Shown: piece by piece, positions 55,307 to 62,433 of the stretch
Numbering within the stretch: position 1 is the first letter of the stretch
Layout of the letters: each line of letters opens with the position of its first letter
Source: Bacteroidota bacterium
GTDB taxonomy: Bacteria > Bacteroidota > Ignavibacteria > Ignavibacteriales > Ignavibacteriaceae
Direction: 5' to 3'
Length of the DNA stretch: 64,000 nt
Assembly (NCBI GenBank): GCA_022708025.1
Contig: JAKIZM010000002.1
Location: forward strand, 62,001-126,000
Program-made: the position numbers and the translations under genes
Notes under the pieces: model-generated
Database searches by the model: none
Seen by the model: only the letters and a program-made list of their open reading frames with translations
What the model was told of the DNA's origin: nothing

Positions 55307-56584
55307 TTAAAGTGTTTTTATAATTTCAAAAAACTTTTTGCTTATTAAAGCCCGGTCAAAACTTTTTATTAAAGTTTGATCGGGTTTTATATTTTTATAA
55401 TTATTAAAAAATTCCTGGCAGGAATCATTATAACCAAACAACATTCCTGAATTTGTAGATTCAATAATTTGCTTTACTTCTGTATTGTCATCTCCAAAAG
55501 CAATTATAGGATTTCCAGTCCGTAAAGCTTCGAATAATTTTCCCGGCACGTGGCGTGGTTCGGACGCACAAACTAAAAGTATATCTGCTTTTGAAATTTG
55601 TTTTATCATTCCCGGATAGGGAAGAAAACCCAAAATTTCAACTTTATCCAGCAAACCAATTTCTTTAATATAATCTAAAACAATTGGATCAACAGTTCCT
55701 ATAAATCTTATTGTAAAATTATTACCATTATCATTCTCAGCTTTTATTTGTTTCCATAAATATTTTGGATTCTGATATGAAAATAAATTTCCGGCGTGTA
55801 CAATTATTTTTTCATTTTTCTGATATTCTTCTTTCTTAAAACGAAGATCTAAAGGCAGACTTTTAAAATCATCTTCGTCATATCCCCAATACAATACATT
55901 GGTTTTGTTTTTTAAAAAATCATATTTATTCAGATAATCTTCTTCATTTGATTTAGTAACAAACACTACTTGCTTAGCATTTAGTAAAACGGATTTTTCA
56001 AAATGGTTATCAATCTTTTTTGTAATAAAACTTCTTTTCAGATTTTTGTAATAAACAATATCAACCCAGGGATCGATTAAAACAGGTATGTGGGGTAAGT
56101 TAAACTTTCTGCTTAATTTCATTCCGATTAAATGTGAACTGTGCGGCGGTCCGATTGAAACTATAACATCGAACTTTGCTTTAGTATAAAACTTCTTTGC
56201 TGTTCTGTAAGCAGTAAAATTCCAACCAACCCGGGCATCCGGAATGAATAAATTTAATCGTATCCAAAGTGAAATTTTATGAGTTAAACTTTTATTCTCA
56301 GTAGATATTGTTTCAGAAGCAATCAGCTTTTCATTTTTCTTTTTCCCAATAAACTTTCTGTAAATATTGAAAGGCTCCAAAGCATTGGATTTAATTGTAA
56401 CCCAGGCAGGATCAACTTTTTTTAATAAGCTTTCATCTTTTTGAGTAAATGATTCTTCCTTAACTGTTAAAATAATCGGTTCAATTTCATCTTTTGGAAG
56501 GTGCCTTATAATATCCAATGGCCAATGAAGCGAAGCCTTTCCAGAGGGAGGCCAAAAGTATGTTATGAACAGAACTTTCTTCAT
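55307..56584 (-). CDS. GT4-family glycosyltransferase
   Basis: A 425-residue GT4/GT-B glycosyltransferase. N-terminal KKVLFITYFWPPSGKASLHW; IVSIGPPHSSHLIGM; ILVHAGNL-type linker (KIIVHAGNLFSYQNP); and the donor-site ADILLVCASEPRHVPGKLFEAL with the later ERxGNPIIAF-like stretch. The PGKLFE(A/Y) motif is typical of surface-polysaccharide GT4 enzymes. It stands alone, convergent with the PLP-enzyme gene. Confidence 0.82.
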   Translation of the reverse strand: MKKVLFITYFWPPSGKASLHWPLDIIRHLPKDEIEPIILTVKEESFTQKDESLLKKVDPAWVTIKSNALEPFNIYRKFIGKKKNEKLIASETISTENKSLTHKISLWIRLNLFIPDARVGWNFTAYRTAKKFYTKAKFDVIVSIGPPHSSHLIGMKLSRKFNLPHIPVLIDPWVDIVYYKNLKRSFITKKIDNHFEKSVLLNAKQVVFVTKSNEEDYLNKYDFLKNKTNVLYWGYDEDDFKSLPLDLRFKKEEYQKNEKIIVHAGNLFSYQNPKYLWKQIKAENDNGNNFTIRFIGTVDPIVLDYIKEIGLLDKVEILGFLPYPGMIKQISKADILLVCASEPRHVPGKLFEALRTGNPIIAFGDDNTEVKQIIESTNSGMLFGYNDSCQEFFNNYKNIKPDQTLIKSFDRALISKKFFEIIKTL

Positions 56585-56686
56585 TATATTGATTAAAATT
56601 TACTGAGCTAAATATTCTGTATATTCATTTCAAATTTATTGATTTATACATTCAATAAGAAAATGATTCATTACTTAAAGGTTTAT

Positions 56687-56694
56687 TATTTTTG
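56687..56694 (+). promoter_or_regulatory. candidate -7 box upstream of the GroES-like gene
   Basis: TATTTTTG fits TAnnTTTG, 55 bases before the ATG at 56750. No clear -33 box or CIRCE-type heat-shock operator was seen. Confidence 0.28.
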
Positions 56695-56749
56695 TAATGA
56701 AGATTAACTAATAATAGATGAATTATCTAAAAACCTTGTTGAGGATGTG

Positions 56750-57124
56750 ATGAGTTTAAATTTTAAAAACCTTCAGAAATTTATCGTAGTTGGTGACAGA
56801 GTCTTAATAAGACCGCAAGAAGATTCGAATAAAACCAGCAGTGGATTATATCTTCCTGCAGGCGTAGCTGAGAAGGAAAGAATTCAAAGCGGCTATGTAA
56901 TAAAAGTCGGTCCCGGTTATGCTACATCTGCACAAAATGAAGATGAACCGTGGAAACAAAGTGAAGAACAGGTTAAATATATTCCGCTTCAGGCGAAAGA
57001 AGGGGATCTTGCAATATTTTTAAGGAAGGAAGCTTTTGAAATTGAGTTTGAGAAGGAGAAGTTATTGATCGTACCAAATCCTGCGATTTTATTACTAATC
57101 AGAAACGATGATTTCCAGGTATAA
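56750..57124 (+). CDS. GroES-family co-chaperonin paralogue
   Basis: A 124-residue GroES-like protein: VVGDRVLIRPQEDSNKTSSG (mobile-loop side), LYLPAGVAEKERIQSGYVIKVGPG, then an extra acidic insert (SAQNEDEPWKQSEEQVKYIP) before GDLAIFLRKEAFEIEF. Classical GroES is about 95 residues, so the extra ~25 residues sit where the roof loop lies. No groEL is adjacent. ATG 56750 is preferred over GTG 56747 because GAGG lies five bases upstream. Confidence 0.83.
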   Translation: MSLNFKNLQKFIVVGDRVLIRPQEDSNKTSSGLYLPAGVAEKERIQSGYVIKVGPGYATSAQNEDEPWKQSEEQVKYIPLQAKEGDLAIFLRKEAFEIEFEKEKLLIVPNPAILLLIRNDDFQV

Positions 57125-57126
57125 TT

Positions 57127-57276
57127 TCAGAAAATCAAAACTGCAATTGCAAACAGGAATGAAGATGCAATTACTAATTTTGTAATTATGGAAAAATCAT
57201 TTGTTCTTTCTTTTGCAAACACTCTTCCGTAGTTAAAATCAACAACCTGAGAATCGTTTAATATCATTTGTTTCAT
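57127..57276 (-). CDS. small membrane protein (49 residues)
   Basis: ATG 57276 to TGA 57127. A polar N-terminal half (MKQMILNDSQVVDFNYGRVF, then AKERTND) precedes a single C-terminal hydrophobic helix (IITKLVIASSFLFAIAVLIF). Tail-anchored design. It converges on the GroES-like gene, with two bases between stops. No family recognised. Confidence 0.5.
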   Translation of the reverse strand: MKQMILNDSQVVDFNYGRVFAKERTNDFSIITKLVIASSFLFAIAVLIF

Positions 57277-57489
57277 AATTATTAAATTATTTTATTGAAA
57301 AGCGTATGAATGAAACAATTAACTAATATCATTCTACTGAATAAAGTGATGCAATAATTATGCTAAACTTCAGCTTAATGCTTTCTTTTGAATATAGACT
57401 AAAAATAAAAAGGTTGCGGTGAATCGTTTGAGGTTAAATTTTAAGCGACATTTCAGACGTTTTAAATGACCGATTTTGCTTTGGTTGAC

Positions 57490-58854
57490 CTAGTCTTCCC
57501 GTATTTTTTTTAATCTTCTTTGAAGAGTCCTCTCGCTTACTCCAAGTATGGAAGCTGCTTTACGGACGTTATTATTTAATATGCCCATTACATTTATGAT
57601 ATGTTTTTTTTCTGCCTCTTCAAATGAAATTAAAATTTCAGATTTCTTTAATTCATTTTCAACAATTTCTGTAACCCTGGGAATTTCAACTACAGCTAAT
57701 CTCTGATTATCTTCTGATTGTACAACCGAATTGAAAATAATATTTTCAAGCTCTCTTACATTTCCCGGGAAGGGATAATTTCTCAGTTGAGCTATTGCTT
57801 CTCTGGTTAAGCCTAAAATATTTTTATTATAAGTTTTGTTGGCAATTTTTATAAGATTATTTGAAAGCAGAATAACATCGTTACCTCTTTTTCGTAAAGG
57901 CGGTAAACTAATGTGTCCTCTGTTAAGTCGATAATAAAGGTCAGCCCTGAAGTTTCCTTTATTAACTGCATCAACCAGATCTCTGTTAGTTGCAGCAATA
58001 ATTCTTATATCCAGTTTAACCGGATTAGAGCTTCCGATTTTAAAAATTTCATTGTATTGGATAGCTCTTAAAAGTTTACCTTGCAGCTCTTTTGGTAATT
58101 CGCCAATTTCATCTAAAAAAATTGTACCCCCATTTGCTGCTTCAAAATAACCAATTTTATCATTTGTTGAACCTGTGAAAGATCCCTTCAGGTTACCGAA
58201 TAATTCACTCTCGAATAGTGATTGCGAGATGGAAGCAAGATTGACTGCTATATAAGGTTTGTTTTTTCTTGGAGAAAGATCGTGAATTTTTTTTGCAATT
58301 AAATCTTTGCCTGTGCCGGTTTCTCCCACGATTAAAATAGTTTCATTAGTTGGAGCAAATATTTCCACCAGATTAAAAACTTTATGCATTACATCGGAAT
58401 CAGTAATAATGTTGGAGAATTTATTTTCATCAACAGTTGTTACCGGAGTATCACCTCTTAAAACATCTCTTTCTTTTTCAAGAAGCTTATAACCAATTGC
58501 CCGTCTTATTGTTAAAAGCAGTCTGTCCGTATCCGGAGGTTTAATGATAAATTCATAAGCTCCGAATTTTATTGCTTCGAGTGCAATATCTTTATCATCA
58601 ACTGCTGTTACGATTATTACCGGGATATTGGGATATTCAGGAGTAATTTGTTCTAACAACTGCAAACCATTCATCTGCGGCATATAGATATCAAGCAGAA
58701 TCAAATCAATTTTCTGAGTTCTTAGAATCTCTTTTACATTCAATGGATTTGATTCGGTTATTACATTCGGATAACCTTCTTGATTTAGAATGCTTTTAAG
58801 CAAATCTAAATAAGCTATTTCATCATCGACTAGTAATATTGTTTCTTTCATCAT
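57490..58854 (-). CDS. NtrC-family sigma-54 response regulator
   Basis: A 454-residue response regulator. The receiver has the acidic pair D10/D11, phospho-acceptor D55 (LLDIYMP), T83 and K105. The AAA+ domain has Walker A GETGTGKDLI, a sigma-54 loop written GSFTGS, and Walker B TIFLDEIGELP. A Fis-type HTH ends the protein (VRKAASILGVSERTLQRRLKK). No histidine kinase lies in the window. It follows three pilin-like genes by 92 bases and probably controls the dyad at 61472-61507. Confidence 0.94.
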   Translation of the reverse strand: MMKETILLVDDEIAYLDLLKSILNQEGYPNVITESNPLNVKEILRTQKIDLILLDIYMPQMNGLQLLEQITPEYPNIPVIIVTAVDDKDIALEAIKFGAYEFIIKPPDTDRLLLTIRRAIGYKLLEKERDVLRGDTPVTTVDENKFSNIITDSDVMHKVFNLVEIFAPTNETILIVGETGTGKDLIAKKIHDLSPRKNKPYIAVNLASISQSLFESELFGNLKGSFTGSTNDKIGYFEAANGGTIFLDEIGELPKELQGKLLRAIQYNEIFKIGSSNPVKLDIRIIAATNRDLVDAVNKGNFRADLYYRLNRGHISLPPLRKRGNDVILLSNNLIKIANKTYNKNILGLTREAIAQLRNYPFPGNVRELENIIFNSVVQSEDNQRLAVVEIPRVTEIVENELKKSEILISFEEAEKKHIINVMGILNNNVRKAASILGVSERTLQRRLKKIRED

Positions 58855-58946
58855 TTAATGCTTTCTCATTCCTTTAAAATTAAATAGAAGGGAATGAATT
58901 TTCCTGAATTGAAATATGATTATTTTTTTAATAACCCGGCTTTATT

Positions 58947-60206
58947 TTATTCATACCAGGATACAATCTCAAAACCACCAGTACCCGGGAAAAACGGAGG
59001 AGAAGCAATAAGAAATCGATCATCATATTTGTAACGCTTTGCAAAACCAGTTGCGATACCACCATTGCTTCCAATTGTCCCAACTGCTCCTCTGGTTTTC
59101 TGAATAATTCCGCCGATCAAATTTATATTACCTCTAACTACTTTTCCTCCAATCGGAGTTTTACTGTCATAATTTTGAACACTAAATCCACCCTTCTCAC
59201 AATATATTGAAGCTTGAATATTTATATCCTTGCTGTTGGGCTTGTTATCAGCTATCATTACATTATTTTCAGCACAAATACCGAGCAAATCTGTAGAATT
59301 TGGATATAGTTTTGGATCTTTATTATACACTATATCATCATCTAAATAAATTGTTCCCTTACTACTTCCTGTAGATAAAGTACTATTACAAGCTACGGTA
59401 TATTGCCCCTTTACAGTTCCTTGAAGTCGAACAATAGAATTCTTTACAAATATCATTCCGTTATTTGCTGCTGTCGGCAGGTACACTGTGGTATAAGGAG
59501 TTTTGTAAGAGAACTTATATTTTAGCGAATCGTTTACAAAACATAAATAGACCGTGTCTTTTCCGGTAAACTTTAACCCATCGTCATCTGCGAAAGTCTC
59601 TAATTCATCAACAGCATCTTTGGGTAATGGCAGATCAACTCCCGACTCATAGCCACCTAAAAAATAAGGCTTATGCTTATTCTTGTTTTTGTTATCATAA
59701 TATTCAATATTTTTCAGACTGCTTGCTTTACCAAAGAAAACCGGGCGATTGGCTGCTCTTAAAACATCTTGTGTGTGGAAAGGACCCCAAACTGTATCAG
59801 TTCCATTCCACCAAATTGTTCCCCCTTCGCTAACAGAAAAATAGGCAAATTTAGAAAACTTACTGGGTGAAAGTGTAACTATTACTGAACTACTTGCTCC
59901 ATGGTAAGTTCCGGTAGAAGTGATTTTAATAATTTTTTTATACCCACCGCTATTTTGTACGGAAACATTTAATTTTCCGCCGGAAAAACTTTTATTTGAA
60001 TAACCATCATCCCAGGTTGGGTCAATAAAAACCTGATTAGAGGCAAGATTAGCGCCGCTAACAGCGATATTATGTGCGATCATTTCGCTGTAATAGTTTA
60101 CCATATTACCAACTGAGTCAGTTGAAATACGTCCGAAATTTTTAATTGCAACCATAAATAAAAGTGTAAAACCGATTATGGTTATAAATGTTGCTTTACC
60201 AGCCAT
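58947..60206 (-). CDS. pilus-assembly-like protein, PilX-type (DUF4900-like)
   Basis: A 419-residue protein with an N-terminal hydrophobic helix (TFITIIGFTLLFMVAIKNF) and a large beta-rich extracytoplasmic region. The body recalls the DUF4900/PilX-like layout: a pilin-like stem, then FSVSEGGTIWWNGTDTVWGP and HTQDVLR, repeated IYLDDDIVYNKDP-type strands, and NINLIGGIIQKTRGAVGTIG. Third gene of the pilin-like set, six bases after the second. Likely a minor pilin or surface adhesin. Confidence 0.68.
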   Translation of the reverse strand: MAGKATFITIIGFTLLFMVAIKNFGRISTDSVGNMVNYYSEMIAHNIAVSGANLASNQVFIDPTWDDGYSNKSFSGGKLNVSVQNSGGYKKIIKITSTGTYHGASSSVIVTLSPSKFSKFAYFSVSEGGTIWWNGTDTVWGPFHTQDVLRAANRPVFFGKASSLKNIEYYDNKNKNKHKPYFLGGYESGVDLPLPKDAVDELETFADDDGLKFTGKDTVYLCFVNDSLKYKFSYKTPYTTVYLPTAANNGMIFVKNSIVRLQGTVKGQYTVACNSTLSTGSSKGTIYLDDDIVYNKDPKLYPNSTDLLGICAENNVMIADNKPNSKDINIQASIYCEKGGFSVQNYDSKTPIGGKVVRGNINLIGGIIQKTRGAVGTIGSNGGIATGFAKRYKYDDRFLIASPPFFPGTGGFEIVSWYE

Positions 60207-60212
60207 ATTACT

Positions 60213-60812
60213 TTACCTGTTTCTTAAATTTCTTGAGACCATTCTGATTTGACGCCAGAATGCTTTCGAATATTTCTGATCATAGGCTTCTGTATTCTCA
60301 ACTGTTAAGTTTATTTCAATTGATACTATGCCGCCATTGTGTCCAATTGGTGGATTAATAGTATCACCAAGAGCATCAAAATAAACAAGTCTAAACTGTG
60401 TTATTCCTAAGTTTGCACTTTTATGTTGTTCTCCATTTAACACTCTGTATAACAATCTGTCCCTCGGATTACCAGTAGAAGATAACTCCGATATTGGACC
60501 TAAATAGTAATGTACTGAATCAACATTTCCATCTGAATCAATATCTGAATAAAACTTAATTTCAGATGAATCAGCATATAAAATAGCTTTCATTGGATCT
60601 GGAATTAATGTCCAATCTGCACAATATCCTATTTTTCGAAAATCATATTCAATTATTTGTGCAGAAATGGCAAGATTTTGTTGTATTGTTAACTCACCAC
60701 TATTATTATAGGTTTTTTCGGTAATTGAATCGCTGAATCTAAAAGCTATTGACATTAAAACTCCGCCAATTATAACTGAGCCAAGAATATCAAGTATAGT
60801 TGTAAATCCCAT
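60213..60812 (-). CDS. pilin-like protein, PilW-type
   Basis: A 199-residue protein beginning MGFTTILDILGSVIIGGVLM: a short leader ending in Gly, Phe at +1 and a hydrophobic stem, as in type IV prepilins, but without the usual Glu at +5. The C-terminal region is beta-rich (VHYYLGPISELSSTGNPRDR, NLGITQFRLVYFDALGDTIN). Second gene of the operon, eight bases after the first. Confidence 0.65.
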   Translation of the reverse strand: MGFTTILDILGSVIIGGVLMSIAFRFSDSITEKTYNNSGELTIQQNLAISAQIIEYDFRKIGYCADWTLIPDPMKAILYADSSEIKFYSDIDSDGNVDSVHYYLGPISELSSTGNPRDRLLYRVLNGEQHKSANLGITQFRLVYFDALGDTINPPIGHNGGIVSIEINLTVENTEAYDQKYSKAFWRQIRMVSRNLRNR

Positions 60813-60820
60813 ATTATTCC

Positions 60821-61321
60821 CTATCTGAAATGCCAGTAACTATAAATTGTGGACATCTTAATTGTGTCTTTCATTGATTCACTAGTTACTATAATTTCCA
60901 TTTTTTTATGCCAGGTTCTATAACCAACTTTTTCCTCAGGGTTGTTTGGTTCAACATAATAGACCTTACTGTAAACATCAAATGCTGCTAAAGGCAGATG
61001 TGTATAGCGATAATGAAAATCATTGTAATCATCGAAATCATCAAAAGTAGCACTTGAATCTTTTATTTCATCTGCATTACGACCAAGAGGATAATTTGTA
61101 AGCAAAGAGCATGCTGCAACTCCGTTAGCTACAGTATTTGCATCAAAAGCCTTTTTGCTCGCTTCTTCTATAAGTGACGTTGCAAGAGAAACAGCAAGTA
61201 ATCCTAATTTTGAATCCTGCATTACTGAATCATTTGCAAGAAGGAAATTATTCATTTTAAGGATTGTTAATGATAATATTAACAGTGCTCCAATACTAAA
61301 AAGTGTTTGACCAGTATTCAT
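60821..61321 (-). CDS. pilin-like protein, PilV-type
   Basis: A 166-residue protein with N-terminus MNTGQTLFSIGALLILSLTI, a prepilin-like stem with Gly before the helix but no Glu at +5. The middle has ATSLIEEASKKAFDANTV and the C-terminus a beta-strand pair. First gene of the operon, 29 bases downstream of the predicted start of the sigma-54 promoter transcript. Confidence 0.62.
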   Translation of the reverse strand: MNTGQTLFSIGALLILSLTILKMNNFLLANDSVMQDSKLGLLAVSLATSLIEEASKKAFDANTVANGVAACSLLTNYPLGRNADEIKDSSATFDDFDDYNDFHYRYTHLPLAAFDVYSKVYYVEPNNPEEKVGYRTWHKKMEIIVTSESMKDTIKMSTIYSYWHFR

Positions 61322-61359
61322 AATTTTAACTCTCTATTGTCTCATTAATATCAAACATC

Positions 61360-61376
61360 ATGCAACTTAAAATCCC
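61360..61376 (-). promoter_or_regulatory. candidate sigma-54 (-24/-12) promoter of the pilin-like operon
   Basis: On the minus strand GGGATTTTAAGTTGCAT places GG (-24) exactly 10 bases before GC (-12), with a perfect TTGCA at -12. The -24 side lacks the consensus TGGCAC. It lies 39-55 bases upstream of the first ATG, ideal for a short leader. Confidence 0.55.
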
Positions 61377-61471
61377 TAAATGATACAAGTTGGGTTTAGT
61401 AAACAGAATTATTTTTAGTGGGTTCTTTGTCGTAGGAAAAAGTTTACATTTAATCAGTAAATTTTACCTCC

Positions 61472-61507
61472 AAAATGTCGATTATGATTAAATTAAAACG
61501 ACATTTT
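61472..61507. promoter_or_regulatory. dyad, probable enhancer site for the NtrC-type regulator
   Basis: AAAATGTCG and CGACATTTT are perfect 9-bp inverted half-sites separated by 18 bases. The dyad lies about 100-130 bases upstream of the sigma-54-like promoter, the usual position for enhancer-binding sites. The downstream gene for an NtrC-type regulator makes self-contained control likely. Confidence 0.6.
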
Positions 61508-61719
61508 TAACGCCTAAATTATTACTTTATTCTTTATAAACTGTTAAGAATGTTTTGAAATGTCTTTAATGGAAAAAAATCAATAAAACACTGTAGCAGA
61601 AAAAAAATAATGCGGCAAAATTTGATTTTAAAAAAAATAGTGTTTGAGATCATATAAAAGCAGTGAGAATGCTTGAGAATATTTTTTTGTGTCCCTGAAT
61701 AAGTCATTAATATCTTTAT
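61508..61719. other. non-coding region upstream of the dyad
   Basis: AT-rich sequence between the dyad and the marR stop. No gene or clear structure was seen. Confidence 0.4.
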
Positions 61720-62190
61720 TTATTCTACTTGCTCTTCATAGATCTTTTCTAATATTTCAGAAAGAGTTTTCTTTTCTATATTAGTTAATGCTGATGAAAT
61801 ATATTTTCCTAATACCTTTACTTCAGGGTGAACTTGGTTAAGTAACTTAATTCCTTTTTCTGTTATCCGTGTCATCGAAAGTCTTTTATCGGTTGAAGAA
61901 TTATATCTTTCAACCAATTTATCTTTAATCAGGTTATCGATAATTCTGGTTACATCCGGTGCCGGTTCAATCATTCGTGAAATTATTTCAAAGCGGGGAT
62001 GACCTTCGGGATAGATGCCATTTAAAATTCTCAAAACATTATATTGCGGCATTGTCAATCCATACTTACTCATAACTGCTTCGTGTTTTGAGCGAAGAAA
62101 ATAAGAAGTAACTAATAGGTTTAATAATACTTCCTGATCTAAATTTTCAAATTTATCTTGTTTAAGCCATTGTTTAAGTTTTTTGCCCAT
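61720..62190 (-). CDS. MarR-family transcriptional regulator
   Basis: A 156-residue winged-helix repressor of the MarR family: MPQYNVLRILNGIYPEG on the recognition side, then ISRMIEPAPDVTRIIDNLIKDKLVERYNSSTDKRLSMTRITEKG, the wing with the conserved DKR. Dimerisation helices at both ends. A perfect 18-bp palindrome lies 18 bases upstream of the ATG, so it is probably self-repressed. Ligand and targets unknown. Confidence 0.93.
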   Translation of the reverse strand: MGKKLKQWLKQDKFENLDQEVLLNLLVTSYFLRSKHEAVMSKYGLTMPQYNVLRILNGIYPEGHPRFEIISRMIEPAPDVTRIIDNLIKDKLVERYNSSTDKRLSMTRITEKGIKLLNQVHPEVKVLGKYISSALTNIEKKTLSEILEKIYEEQVE

Positions 62191-62207
62191 CTTGAATAAT
62201 AAATTTA

Positions 62208-62225
62208 TTTGTGTTATAACACAAA
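62208..62225. promoter_or_regulatory. palindromic operator, probably for the MarR regulator
   Basis: TTTGTGTTATAACACAAA is a perfect 18-base palindrome beginning 18 bases upstream of the marR start, in the divergent gap towards the BatA-type gene. Length and position fit a MarR-dimer operator. It may also act on the divergent gene 209 bases away. Confidence 0.7.
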
Positions 62226-62433
62226 GTTACTGCTATCAGATGTTAATTAAAAGAGTTCTTAAGTGATTTTGATTGCAGTTTGTTTATTTGAGTGAAAGAT
62301 CAAAATCTGAATTTCAAATTTTTAATTATTCCATCTTTCCAGAACTCTGTTCATCAAACTGATAATTTGCATAGCTTTCTCTAAGCATTATATTTATTTT
62401 TGATTTCAGAAATTTGTTTACAAAAGAAAGTTT

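Noticed and set aside
57445-57472. Second complete dyad (CGACATTT...AAATGACCG) for the sigma-54 regulator
   Set aside because: The right half has an extra base and the half-sites face the other way from those at 61472-61507; only one half-site is convincing.
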